Origin: Nostoc sp. JL34
GTDB taxonomy: Bacteria; Cyanobacteriota; Cyanobacteriia; Cyanobacteriales; Nostocaceae
Direction of reading: 5' to 3'
Assembly (NCBI RefSeq): GCF_017114945.1
Contig: NZ_JABXKQ010000042.1
Coordinates: 1-64,000 of the forward strand
Length of the DNA: 64,000 nucleotides
The notes below the pieces were generated by a model. That model was not told the DNA's origin and did no database searches. It saw nothing but the letters and a program-made list of their open reading frames with translations. Within the stretch, counting starts at the first letter, position 1. The number at the start of each line of letters is the position of its first letter. Below are positions 7,785 through 16,753 of the stretch, piece after piece. The translations under genes were made by a program, and so were the position numbers.

Positions 7785-8876
7785 TTAATTTACCAAGTCA
7801 GGGAATACCTCTTGCACAGCGGGATGTACTAAGTGATGATTCTGCACATTCACACCCTTAGCTAATGCTGGGTTAACTTCCAGTGCCAAAATTCCCAAAT
7901 TCGCCAACTGGACAACATAAGGTAATGTACTGTTATTGAGTGCCTGAGTTGCTGTCCAAGGTACTGCTCCTGGCATATTGGGAACGCCATAATGCACCAC
8001 GCCCTCTTCAATATATACCGGATTTGTGTGGGAAGTGGGGTGTAAGGTTTCTATACAACCACCTTGGTCAACAGCAACATCAACTATTACCGAACCAGGA
8101 CGCATTTGTTTGACCAATTCGCGGGATACTAGTATTGGCGCTCTACGTCCTAGCACTAAAACTGCACCGATAAGCAAATCGGCTTCTTTGACTGCGGCTT
8201 CAATGTGAGCAGAGTTGCTGTAAAGCAATTCGACTCTAGAGCCAAAGAGGGTTTCTAAATAAGATAAGCGCTCGACACTCACATCTAAAATCTGGACGCT
8301 AGCACCCACGCCTACAGCAATTTTAGCTGCTTCTGTGCCGACAACGCCGCCACCTAAAATTACTACTTTGCCTGGTTTAACTCCAGGGACACCACCCAAA
8401 AGCACACCTCTACCACCTTGCTGACGTTCTAGGAATCTGGCCCCAAATTGTACTGCTAGCCGACCGGCAATCACGCTCATGGGGGTGAGCAAGGGTAGTC
8501 TGTTAGCACCAGGTTGTTCTACAGTTTCGTAAGCGATCGCAGTTGTGCCACAATCAATTAAATGTTCTGTTAATTTGCGATCGGCTGCTAAATGTAAATA
8601 AGTAAATAATATCTGCCCTTTCTGCAAAAATTTATACTCAGATGTCAGCGGCTCTTTGACTTTAACAACCAATTCCCGATTCCAAGCTGTTTCTGATGTA
8701 GGGACAATCTCGGCTCCAGAACTTCTGTAGTCGTCATCTGAGAATCCAGCACCATTCCCTGCTTGCGTCTCGACGAAGATGCTATGACCATTTTCTCGCA
8801 GCACCCGTACACTCGAAGGACTTAACCCTACCCGAAACTCTTGATCCTTATTTTCCTTGGGAACGCCGATTTCCAT
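7785..8876 (-). CDS. ald: Alanine dehydrogenase
   Basis: This 363-residue NAD-dependent enzyme interconverts L-alanine and pyruvate plus ammonia. The opening MEIGVPKENKDQEFRVGL is the family signature. Substrate-binding Arg15 and Lys74, catalytic His95, the nucleotide loop GGGVVG (175-180) and Asp270 in DVAVDQGGC are all present. Length matches the family. In diazotrophic filaments this enzyme is relevant to alanine catabolism. Its 436-bp upstream spacer is shared divergently with the hli gene. Confidence 0.96.
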   Translation of the reverse strand: MEIGVPKENKDQEFRVGLSPSSVRVLRENGHSIFVETQAGNGAGFSDDDYRSSGAEIVPTSETAWNRELVVKVKEPLTSEYKFLQKGQILFTYLHLAADRKLTEHLIDCGTTAIAYETVEQPGANRLPLLTPMSVIAGRLAVQFGARFLERQQGGRGVLLGGVPGVKPGKVVILGGGVVGTEAAKIAVGVGASVQILDVSVERLSYLETLFGSRVELLYSNSAHIEAAVKEADLLIGAVLVLGRRAPILVSRELVKQMRPGSVIVDVAVDQGGCIETLHPTSHTNPVYIEEGVVHYGVPNMPGAVPWTATQALNNSTLPYVVQLANLGILALEVNPALAKGVNVQNHHLVHPAVQEVFPDLVN

Positions 8877-9313
8877 ATATCGCCTCTGATAATTTTTTTT
8901 GTTTAACTGTAGCCTGCTAATCTCAAGCTTGCTACTTCCGTCTTGCTAGTTCCGTATTAGAGATAGCGGGATTAGAGATAGCTAATCTCTGTTCTCAGTT
9001 TCTCAATTCAATCTGAGTAGCCCAAACTCTTACCCTTGACTATTGCCCCAGTATTTATACAATATATAAAGAATAGTAACAATTTATTAAAAGAGCGATT
9101 GTATAGCTCCCTACTCGGAAGCGTTTGCTGAATTTATCAAATCATCTTGGTATTCAAGCACTACAACCAGCTTTTAAGCTATCAAGTGGAGGGTAAAAGT
9201 TAAGGGGAAAAAACGAGTCTATTCCTTTAACCTTACCGCTTATACCTACTTTCCCTGACTTCTGCCAGAAGTCTGATATCAAGTCCCGTCTGCCGAAAAA
9301 AGGTTTCTTAAAC
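8877..9313. other. Divergent spacer between ald and hli
   Basis: It holds the leaders of both flanking genes. ATTAGAGATAGC occurs twice (8956-8967 and 8971-8982), and the second copy forms the small palindrome AGAGAT-AGCTA-ATCTCT at 8974-8990. I cannot place a promoter with confidence. Confidence 0.45.
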
Positions 9314-9484
9314 ATGACACAAACACAACCAACGATTACACCTAAACTAGAGCAGCCTAAGTTTGGCTTTAACGAATATGCCGAACGCTTGAATGGTCGA
9401 GCTGCAATGATTGGCTTCGCTTTGATGCTGGTGATTGAATATACAACTAATCAAGGGGTGCTATCATGGCTGGGTCTGAAGTAG
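9314..9484 (+). CDS. hli: High-light-inducible protein (one-helix chlorophyll a/b-binding)
   Basis: This is a 56-residue single-helix protein of the HLIP/Scp family. It binds chlorophyll and carotenoid and protects photosystem II assembly and chlorophyll synthesis in the thylakoid membrane. The generic motif is present as EYAERLNGRAAMIGFALML (residues 21-39), with Glu24, Asn27 and Arg29 in the pigment-binding positions. The N-terminal 20 residues are Thr/Gln/Pro-rich and there is a short WLGLK end. It is monocistronic. High-light induction is expected from the family but not shown by the sequence. Confidence 0.93.
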   Translation: MTQTQPTITPKLEQPKFGFNEYAERLNGRAAMIGFALMLVIEYTTNQGVLSWLGLK

Positions 9485-10010
9485 TGCCAATCAACAAGCA
9501 CAAGGTGGAAGCTTTTAGGAGTGCTGATTGCCAAGTCCTGAGTAAAAAGTAATACTAAACTCTCCGCCAAGACACTCACTACTCATAACTGTTGAGTGCG
9601 ATTATTGCTTTTTTTACTCTCAGCCAAGTTCCTGGGCACTAGTTCAACGCCCCGCTACCGCTAACAGTACTGTTTCAGTAAGCTATTAATTAAAAGAGTT
9701 TCAACCAGCTGGAACAACCAGTTGGTTTGGACTTCAACAATTGATAGCGGAGTACTTCAGCCTAGATACTTTAATTCGACTTATTCATAAATAATTGCCC
9801 TAGAATGTAAGCAAGAGAGGAATAGAAATACCTATTAGTGATTGAAATATCATAGACTTGCAACTAGTATATACAATGCGATTAATGAGTAAACTTCCTC
9901 CCCTACTAAAGAAAATCATAATTAGTGTCTGCCTTGAATGAGAAAGGCAAATTACGGGTGAGGTATTCTTGGTAAATATACACAAAAGGTGAACTGGAAC
10001 CAACCAAGCT
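9485..10010. other. Spacer with a weak terminator-like signal
   Basis: CACTCA...TGAGTG at about 9580-9598 followed by GCTTTTTTTAC could end the hli transcript; the loop is long, so this is weak. Nothing else is recognised in the 526 bp. Confidence 0.35.
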
Positions 10011-10307
10011 GTGATGAATGCTGTATTACCTCGTTTTTTGAAGTCAACCTACCGAAAAGAGCCACTAATCAGTGTATTGATGACGATGGGCGTTATGGAT
10101 GCCCTGATTGGCGGATTGAATGATAGCTGGTCGTTGTTCGCTTTTGGTTTGGGAACGGCAGGGATAGCGCTAGGCTTTAAGTTGTGGCGTTTCCAGCAGC
10201 GTCGTCCTTTACCAGAGGAACCTGTAGTGCAACATTATTTGCCCTCTCGTTCTTCTAGTGCGCCTTTACCAATGTTGAGCGTTTCTAAGAAAAAACCACC
10301 TCTTTAG
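10011..10307 (+). CDS. Small membrane protein, unknown function
   Basis: This 98-residue protein begins at GTG 10011 or the adjacent ATG at 10014. Two hydrophobic stretches (about residues 20-42 and 43-60) form a likely hairpin across the membrane. A basic, proline-rich tail follows (RRPLPEEPVVQHYLPSRSS). I do not recognise a family. The reading frame and hydrophobic pattern look genuine. It lies 76 bp upstream of the WD40 gene on the same strand, so cotranscription is possible. Confidence 0.6.
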   Translation: MMNAVLPRFLKSTYRKEPLISVLMTMGVMDALIGGLNDSWSLFAFGLGTAGIALGFKLWRFQQRRPLPEEPVVQHYLPSRSSSAPLPMLSVSKKKPPL

Positions 10308-10383
10308 GATGTGCAGAGTTATTTAAATAATAACTCTGCAAAATTTATTGGATTAACTGTATCTATAAAAGTGAGGAAAAAGT

Positions 10384-11451
10384 GTGAGTAGCGAGGGAAG
10401 AGGTGGCGGTATTTTTCTGCGGCCGGATATTATCTTGGCATTTATGGCCGCTGTTGCCCTTCCAGTGACTACCTGGCAAGGGTTTTATATTCATCAAGCT
10501 CATGCTGCTATTGAAGTAACACCAAACTCCCAAGCTACTAGCAGCTTTGCTAATGCCCAACTACTTTACACACTTAGAGGACATAACGGAACTGTTAAAT
10601 CCCTCGCTTTTACTCCAGATAGCAGAGTTCTCGTGAGTGGAGGTGCAGAAAACGAGGGTGTAATTCGCCTGTGGAATCCAGCAAACGGCAAAAAATTGGG
10701 GAATATTACCAAAGCACACAAAGCAGCCGTAGAATCTTTAGTGATTTCGCCAGATGGGCAAACCCTTGCTAGCTGTAGTGATGACAATACGATTAACCTC
10801 TGGAGCCTGAAAAATTTAAAATTTAGCCGCTCTTTTGTAGGACATACCAGTAACGTACTATCTTTAGCGGTATCTCCTGATAGTAAAGTTCTCATCAGTG
10901 GAGCTTTGGATGGGATTCGTCTCTGGGATTTACTACAGCAACGCCCTCTAGGGACTCTAGTACGCTTTGATAATTTGATTTATACCCTAGCCATTAGTCC
11001 TGATGGACAGACCTTGGCTAGTGGTGATAATAAGGGTGTAATCAAGCTGTGGAATTTGAGTACTGGTAAACTAATCAGTGAATTTGTAGCTCATTCTAAT
11101 GCTGTTAGCGCTGTCATCTTTACACCAGACGGACAAACATTAGTTAGTGCTAGCCGCGATCGCACCGTCAAACTGTGGAATATTAATACTGGAGAATTAG
11201 TCCGCACCCTCACAGGACATAATAATTGGGTAAATGCGATCGCTATTAATCCCGATGGACAAACCCTGGCTAGTGCCGGCAGAGATGGGATTAAGTTGTG
11301 GAATTTAACTACAGGTGAGTTAATAAATACACTGAGTGGGCATACAGATTGGGTGAGTGCGATCGCTTTTAGTCCAAATGGTAAAATTCTTGCTAGTGGT
11401 GGATTTGACCAACAAATCAAGATTTGGGGGATTCCACTAAAACGTAAGTAA
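10384..11451 (+). CDS. WD40-repeat protein with N-terminal membrane anchor
   Basis: This 355-residue protein starts at GTG 10384 with GAGGAAAA just upstream. Residues 17-40 form a signal or anchor helix (PDIILAFMAAVALPVTTW), so the propeller is probably extracytoplasmic. From about residue 60 there are seven WD40 blades, each with the GH...SPDGQTLAS...IKLWN pattern, enough for a complete seven-bladed ring. It has no fused enzyme domain, unlike many cyanobacterial WD40 kinases. It is probably a protein-interaction scaffold. The blades are very similar, as is common in recently amplified cyanobacterial WD40 genes. Confidence 0.92.
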   Translation: MSSEGRGGGIFLRPDIILAFMAAVALPVTTWQGFYIHQAHAAIEVTPNSQATSSFANAQLLYTLRGHNGTVKSLAFTPDSRVLVSGGAENEGVIRLWNPANGKKLGNITKAHKAAVESLVISPDGQTLASCSDDNTINLWSLKNLKFSRSFVGHTSNVLSLAVSPDSKVLISGALDGIRLWDLLQQRPLGTLVRFDNLIYTLAISPDGQTLASGDNKGVIKLWNLSTGKLISEFVAHSNAVSAVIFTPDGQTLVSASRDRTVKLWNINTGELVRTLTGHNNWVNAIAINPDGQTLASAGRDGIKLWNLTTGELINTLSGHTDWVSAIAFSPNGKILASGGFDQQIKIWGIPLKRK

Positions 11452-11479
11452 TAGCGATCGTACAAAATAATTGTGAACT

Positions 11480-11512
11480 AAATCCCCGACTTCTTAAAGA
11501 AGTCGGGGATTT
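11480..11512. terminator. Perfect hairpin after the WD40 gene
   Basis: Arms AAATCCCCGACTTCTT and AAGAAGTCGGGGATTT form a perfect 16-bp stem starting 28 bp after the stop codon. The following AACTCTTTTC is only weakly T-rich. The core ATCCCCGACTT also occurs in the dispersed repeat at 39259 and 55574, so it may be a repeat doing terminator work. Confidence 0.6.
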
Positions 11513-12214
11513 AACTCTTTTCAGATTTTGACTGAAAAGGTGACCGAGGACTGGATATCAGGAAAAAGACAGTCCCCGTTAATGGACAGAACACCTGAAT
11601 TTATTCATGGGGTTCCCAATCCCCAGTCCCCTACACAGCGGACGCTCCTTCCATCCAGGTTTCTAGCCTGATGGTGATTTTTAGACAAAAGAGTTATCAG
11701 CATTTATCAGGTTATCTAAACTTTGGTATTGCATTTTTAGAGTTTTTATAGTAAAAAATCAACCAAAGCTTAGATAAAATTTTGCCATAACTAGCCAAAA
11801 TTAATGATGGTATCAACCAAGAGCGATGTCTACGACGGGCTACGCCTACCCCAAATGTTGAATAACTGTGAATACTTGATGAAAATACAGCCTAGCTAAT
11901 ATCTTATCCAGCAAATTACTGTAAGTATAAACATAGGTAACTTCAAATCATCTATGCAGCTACTTGCCCTCTAGAATCGGAACAATTTCTGAACTTAGAC
12001 AATCTTAGAAATGGTCATCGTCAGTAAATGCACTCAGGTAAAAATTACTATCTCGGCTGAAGCAAAGGTTTGTAGCGCTTAAACGCTATTTGAAACGTAG
12101 GATAACTTGCTACTTAAATGATGTTTAATTTTCCCGAACTGCTTTTGATCCCCATTTCGATAGAATAACTAGTCAGAACCCTAAAACTAAAAACCGCTTT
12201 TGACTGCGACGCCC
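11513..12214. other. Long spacer before the permease gene
   Basis: About 700 bp with no gene I can support. At 11822-11849 a GATGTCTACGACGGGCTACGCCTAC stretch resembles the common Nostoc GGGCTACGCCTACGC palindromic repeat seen again near 25656. Confidence 0.45.
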
Positions 12215-13267
12215 ATGAATCAATTGAACAATGGTTTTACGCTATTTTTAAGTCTGCTAGTCGAGGCGATGCCTTTTTTGCTTCTTGGGGTTTTATTCTC
12301 CAGTTTGCTGCTATTTTTTGTTGATGAGCGCAAATTAGTAGAAAAAATGCCCAAAAATCCGCTGCTGGGTGCTTTAGTTGGCAGTATGATCGGCTTTTTA
12401 TTTCCGGTGTGTGAGTGCGGGAATGTACCGGTAGCGCGGCGGTTCCTAATTCAGGGAGTACCCACACCAGTCGCGATTGGTTTTTTGCTAGCAGCACCAA
12501 CAATTAACCCAATTGTAATTTGGTCAACTTGGACAGCATTTCGAGATCAGCCAGAAATAGTGGTCTTACGAGTTGTATTTTCCTTAGTAATCGCCACAAT
12601 TATCGGGTATGTTTTCAGTTTTCAAAAGGACTTAGATCCCATAGTCCAACCTGCGATCGCTCGTTATATGAAGTTTAATCCACCCGCGCAGCCTGAAACC
12701 AAGCGCCGTGGTCAGCGTTATCAAGCGCAAGAGGAAGCAACAGTACCGAATCTCTTGCAATCTGGGACTTATATCTTAGGAGGAAAAGCAGGTATACCAC
12801 TGCGGATAGATGCTAATTTAGTGCCGCCTACCTCAGCCTCTACTTCCAATAAACCGTTGGCAGCTAAACTGCGTCTAGTGGTGGATAATAGCATCCAAGA
12901 ATTCCGAGAACTGGGTGGAGTCATGGTTTTAGGAAGTGCGATCGCAGCAGCTATTCAAGTTCTAGCTCCCCGTGAATTAATTCTCAGTTTGGGGGCTGGG
13001 CCCATTACTTCAATTGTGGTCATGCTGATACTAGCAGTAGTGGTGTCAATTTGCTCTACAGTCGATTCTTTCTTCGCCCTATCTTTTGCTTCAACCTTTA
13101 GCAGCGGTTCATTGTTGGCATTTCTGGTGTTTGGGCCAATGATTGATATCAAAGGTATTGGTTTGATGTTATCCATTTTTAAACCCAAAACTGTTTTTTA
13201 CTTATTTGCTTTAGCAGCACAATTAACATTTGTATTCACCCTTTTCCTGAACTTGCACGTCCTTTAA
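12215..13267 (+). CDS. Predicted permease, DUF318/UPF0718 (YraQ/YcgR-like)
   Basis: I use the ATG at 12215 (MNQLNNGF); a TTG at 12200 is possible. The 350-residue product has about eight transmembrane helices in two blocks around a hydrophilic loop at about 140-220. Family marks are the LVEAMPFLLLGVLFSSLL entry helix, FPVCECGNVPVARR with paired cysteines and the second-block STVDSFFALSFA. In B. subtilis the YcgR/YcgQ pair is a two-gene system of this type linked to zinc. The next gene encodes the matching partner, so the two probably form one transporter. The substrate is unknown. Confidence 0.88.
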   Translation: MNQLNNGFTLFLSLLVEAMPFLLLGVLFSSLLLFFVDERKLVEKMPKNPLLGALVGSMIGFLFPVCECGNVPVARRFLIQGVPTPVAIGFLLAAPTINPIVIWSTWTAFRDQPEIVVLRVVFSLVIATIIGYVFSFQKDLDPIVQPAIARYMKFNPPAQPETKRRGQRYQAQEEATVPNLLQSGTYILGGKAGIPLRIDANLVPPTSASTSNKPLAAKLRLVVDNSIQEFRELGGVMVLGSAIAAAIQVLAPRELILSLGAGPITSIVVMLILAVVVSICSTVDSFFALSFASTFSSGSLLAFLVFGPMIDIKGIGLMLSIFKPKTVFYLFALAAQLTFVFTLFLNLHVL

Positions 13268-13291
13268 AAAATTAGTCATTTGTCATTTGTT

Positions 13292-13335
13292 AATGACCAA
13301 TGACCAATGACCAATGCTCAATGCCTAATGAATAA
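13292..13335. repeat. Heptamer array ATGACCA at a gene start
   Basis: Three ATGACCA units followed by degenerate ATGCTCA and ATGCCTA lie immediately upstream of and over the 5' end of the next gene. Every unit carries an ATG. Related arrays occur at 14118 and 23028. Confidence 0.8.
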
Positions 13336-14101
13336 CAAAAATCCCAAATCTAAAATCCCAAATCTGTTACTCCCTTGGCTGGATGCTATAGCAATTACAG
13401 CTTGGGGCGTTTTGATGTTGAGATATTGGCTAACTAACAAACTGAACCTGTTGATTCACCCAAATTACATTTGGTTCGTAGTCGTGACTGGTATCAGCTT
13501 GATCATTATCGGTTTCTTCAAGATGCAGGAACTTTGGCAACGCCGTCGTCGCCGTGATGTGACGCCAAACAGCCAGCATATTAGTTTATTTCCCCCTGGT
13601 TGGGGCAGTGCTTTGTTGTTGAGTACAGCGATTCTAGGTTTTATCATCACACCGCAAGTTTTTGCTAGTGACAAAGCACTGCAAAGGGGTGTAACGGCTG
13701 ATTTATTGGGAAGCACACGTGTCAAACCCCAAGCCTTTCGGGCTACTGTTCGCCCAGAGGAGCGATCGCTTGTAGACTGGGTACGTACCGTCAATGTCTA
13801 TCCAGAGCCAGACACATATACAGGACAAAAAGTCAAGGTGCAGGGATTTGTCATCCACCCGCCGGATATAGGAAAAGAATATTTGTTCTTAGCACGATTT
13901 GTCTTAACTTGCTGTGCAGCAGATGCTTACCCTGTGGGATTACCCGTCAAACTACAAAATCAAGAGCCTTACTCTGCTGATACCTGGCTGGAAGTAGAAG
14001 GACAAATGGTGACAGAAAATTTGGCAGGTAAACGCCAACTTACCATTGCCGCTACCTCTCTCAAAAAGATTCCTCAACCGCAGAATCCTTATAGTTATTA
14101 G
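13307..14101 (+). CDS. TIGR03943-family partner of the permease (YcgQ-like, DUF1980)
   Basis: This 264-residue protein has two N-terminal transmembrane segments (about residues 22-42 and 50-70), a basic RRRRR loop, a third span near 100-118, and a C-terminal soluble domain with VQGFVIHP, ARFVLTCCAADAYPVG and a W-EVEGQM strand typical of the family. The Cys-Cys pair may bind metal. The first seven residues come from the heptamer array, so the ATG at 13328 (MNNKNPK) may be the real start. It follows the permease by 39 bp and is presumably cotranscribed with it. Confidence 0.85.
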   Translation: MTNAQCLMNNKNPKSKIPNLLLPWLDAIAITAWGVLMLRYWLTNKLNLLIHPNYIWFVVVTGISLIIIGFFKMQELWQRRRRRDVTPNSQHISLFPPGWGSALLLSTAILGFIITPQVFASDKALQRGVTADLLGSTRVKPQAFRATVRPEERSLVDWVRTVNVYPEPDTYTGQKVKVQGFVIHPPDIGKEYLFLARFVLTCCAADAYPVGLPVKLQNQEPYSADTWLEVEGQMVTENLAGKRQLTIAATSLKKIPQPQNPYSY

Positions 14102-14117
14102 TCATTAGTCATTTGTT

Positions 14118-14165
14118 GATGCCTAATGACCAATGCCCAATGCCCAATGCCCAATGCTTAACGAC
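14118..14165. repeat. Heptamer array ATGCCCA
   Basis: Units of the form ATGCCTA, ATGACCA and ATGCCCA (several in a row) fill the 66-bp gap between the TIGR03943 gene and the next coding region. Confidence 0.8.
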
Positions 14166-14167
14166 AA

Positions 14168-15667
14168 ATGACTAAATTTAAAGCATTTATCCAACCACTG
14201 GATCGCATAGCGATCGCACTGATGCTACTGCTAAGTGTGCTGATTGGGTTAATTATTTTGCAAGGTGATGTGGTAACTGCTCGTGTCCGGGAATTTACCT
14301 GGCAAAATCAACAAATTGGGGCAGAAGATAACTCTTTCACCCTCACCTTCAGCCGCCCAATGGAAGTAAAAAGTGTCGAGGATAACTTGAAAATCGAGCC
14401 ACCCCTAGCAGGTAAATTCAGTTGGGCAGGGCGGCGGATGGTTTATACACTGGTGACACCAGCACCCTACGGTACGAATTATAAAGTGCAGTTGCAGGGA
14501 GCCAAAGATAAGTTTGCCCAGCAAGAAGGCAAAAATCGGGTGATACAGCCCTTTACAGGTAGCTTCCGCACACGCGATCGCGTCATCCTTTACATCGGAA
14601 CCGATCAAGAAGAACAGGGACGGTTAGTTCTTTACAACTTGACCCAAGAGCAAAAAAGGGTACTTACCCCTAAAGACTTAGTAGTAATGGACTTTGAGTC
14701 GTTTCCTGATGGGGAGAAAATTTTATTTTCTGCTCGCGCCGCAAACAACCCAGAATTACTTTCAGCCCAATTGTACACAGTGACAACAGGCGTTTCTAGT
14801 AAATCTGGACAAAAAGCAGAATCAGGAGGCAAAATTGACCTGACTTTAGATAGTAAAGATTATCAAAATCTGAAATTTGACTTATCACCTGATGGGCAAA
14901 CTATTGTCATCCAGCGGGGAAACAAAACTAATCCTGGCGACTTTGGACTCTGGTTTATGCCAGCAATCAGCGACCCTTCAGCAGAAAAACCCACCCCGAA
15001 ACGTCTGCAAAGCCAACCGGGGGGAGACTTTATGATCACACCAGATAGTAAAGCCGTTGCAGTTGCCCAAGGACAGGGAGCAGCAATTTTACCACTGCAA
15101 AGTGATGCTAATAAACCCTTGGATTTTCTGCCGCAGTTTGGTTTGGTACAGGCTTTCTCCAAAGATGGCTCTCAAGCAGCAATGGTCAAGTTTAATACAG
15201 ATTACACGCGAGATTTGTTTTTAGTGACAAACCAAGGTGTTCAAAAACAACTATTAAAAACAACAGGTTCAATTGTCGGTTGCCAATTTGACATCGCCTC
15301 ACCCACCCTCTACTGTTTGCTGACACAGCTAGTATCTAAGGAACAATATATAGAACAGCCTTATGTGGTGGCAATTGATTTGAAAACCGGGCAACAAAAA
15401 CCACTGCTAGTACTGCCTCCCGCTCAACGGAATGTGCAAATGAGTTTATCTGCCGATGGTTTGGGCTTATTATTTGACCAAGTAGTACCGCAGACAAATA
15501 CGACAGCATCATTACCCACAAACACTTTGAAAACTGATGATGGAGATACGATCGCTACGAGTAGTCTGTGGTTAATGCCTCTGTTGCCCATCGCTGATGC
15601 TACGACTGTTGAAATTAGACCAGAACAACTCCCCTTAGCCGGATTTCATCCCCGGTGGCTACCTTGA
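14168..15667 (+). CDS. Large envelope protein: anchor, Ig-like domain, beta-propeller
   Basis: This is a 499-residue protein. A single transmembrane or signal segment at about residues 13-32 (IAIALMLLLSVLIGLIILQ) is followed by an SbsA-type Ig-like domain (about 45-130: FTLTFSRPMEVKSVEDNLKI). The rest resembles TolB/WD40-like propeller blades (LSPDGQTIVIQ, MITPDSKAVAV, FSKDGSQAAMV). It is probably exported and faces the periplasm, perhaps as a scaffold or sensor. It follows the permease pair on the same strand with only a heptamer array between. I know no function for it. Confidence 0.72.
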   Translation: MTKFKAFIQPLDRIAIALMLLLSVLIGLIILQGDVVTARVREFTWQNQQIGAEDNSFTLTFSRPMEVKSVEDNLKIEPPLAGKFSWAGRRMVYTLVTPAPYGTNYKVQLQGAKDKFAQQEGKNRVIQPFTGSFRTRDRVILYIGTDQEEQGRLVLYNLTQEQKRVLTPKDLVVMDFESFPDGEKILFSARAANNPELLSAQLYTVTTGVSSKSGQKAESGGKIDLTLDSKDYQNLKFDLSPDGQTIVIQRGNKTNPGDFGLWFMPAISDPSAEKPTPKRLQSQPGGDFMITPDSKAVAVAQGQGAAILPLQSDANKPLDFLPQFGLVQAFSKDGSQAAMVKFNTDYTRDLFLVTNQGVQKQLLKTTGSIVGCQFDIASPTLYCLLTQLVSKEQYIEQPYVVAIDLKTGQQKPLLVLPPAQRNVQMSLSADGLGLLFDQVVPQTNTTASLPTNTLKTDDGDTIATSSLWLMPLLPIADATTVEIRPEQLPLAGFHPRWLP

Positions 15668-15733
15668 GAGAATAATTCGTAAGTAGATTTCGGAAGGTCA
15701 GTTAAGGTGTCGTCACTAAAACTCAAGTTCATC

Positions 15734-16726
15734 CTAATGCAGTTCAGTTCCATCCTTACGGAGCAGATAGCGATCGCTAATCAACTTCAAGACTACTCTA
15801 CCTATTTCTGGGTGCGTTTTCTCAATGATCGGTTGCACAACAACGCCTTCCATAATGCAATTGGGACTGACTACACTATTGGCATTATTGAACTGAGACA
15901 CCGCTTCCCAAGTGTAAGCACCGATATAAAGCACAGGTACTCTCGGCAAAGCAAATTCCTCGCAAAAAGCCACAAAATCGCTGTAATTGAGAAAATAACT
16001 GCCGCGACGCACAGCAAATATAGCAATTCCAATATTCCCATTATTCAAGCCATATTTGATATCTTGTACGCCGTAGATTTCTCCAAAAATCTGAGTTCCT
16101 GGTGGAAGTTTCTGGAAAGCCTCGTTTTCGTTATAAGCACGAATATAAACTAATTTTTTGTTGACTTCGCTGTTTTTCCAGAAGTAATTATGGCTGCCAA
16201 TTTTAGTTGTGCCATCAGCATCAACTAAGACAGTGAAGTTAGTTCCGTGCAACTTCTCGGTTACAACAACTTCTTCACCTTCAATGAGGATGTTTTGGTA
16301 ACGTTTCAGATTTTCTGGACTGGGGAATTTGTAATGTCCAATAAAATTTTCTGCTTCCCCGCTCATCCCTTGAGGTATTGGATATTCGTATTTTGTGACA
16401 CCAAAATACTCCGTGTAGTCGTCTCCGACATTTCCCATAAAGTCATTACCAACGGGAATAAGCAAACCCTCAGAAAAAATTCCGCGAAGTTTGGCAGCAC
16501 GGAGTTTTTTCGAGTAGTAGTTACGAATACCAAATTTATCTAAAAAATTTTCTGGAATAACACTATCAATAGGAAAGTAAAAAGCTAAATCTCCAGGACG
16601 CAAGTTACCTTTGACTATAATTACTTGATACCCCATGTCTTCAATAGAGGCAATATCTAGCCGATCAGCATTGGGATGAGGATTAATACTGTTGATTTTG
16701 ACAACTTCAACTTTAAAAATACTCAT
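15734..16726 (-). CDS. Rnl5-type RNA ligase (DraRnl-like)
   Basis: This 330-residue ATP-dependent ligase is predicted to seal nicked RNA. An N-terminal OB/EMAP-like module (residues 1-100, with NPHPNADRLDIASI) precedes the nucleotidyltransferase domain. Motif I is TEKLHGTN with nucleophile Lys158, motif III FGEIYGVQ (Glu216), motif IV MEGVVVQP (Glu293) and motif V VLKLIS (Lys314). This matches Deinococcus radiodurans RNA ligase in order and size. It begins 27 bp after the TSUP exporter gene on the same strand, so it may be the last gene of a three-gene run. No RtcB, Pnkp or Hen1 partner is nearby. Confidence 0.9.
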   Translation of the reverse strand: MSIFKVEVVKINSINPHPNADRLDIASIEDMGYQVIIVKGNLRPGDLAFYFPIDSVIPENFLDKFGIRNYYSKKLRAAKLRGIFSEGLLIPVGNDFMGNVGDDYTEYFGVTKYEYPIPQGMSGEAENFIGHYKFPSPENLKRYQNILIEGEEVVVTEKLHGTNFTVLVDADGTTKIGSHNYFWKNSEVNKKLVYIRAYNENEAFQKLPPGTQIFGEIYGVQDIKYGLNNGNIGIAIFAVRRGSYFLNYSDFVAFCEEFALPRVPVLYIGAYTWEAVSQFNNANSVVSPNCIMEGVVVQPIIEKTHPEIGRVVLKLISDRYLLRKDGTELH

Positions 16727-16753
16727 ATTTCAGCTCTTTGAAAAACATCCAAA

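Noticed and set aside
15707-16153. 148-codon frame antisense to the RNA ligase
   Set aside because: It lies wholly over the ligase coding region, which has complete motifs; the antisense frame is a shadow.
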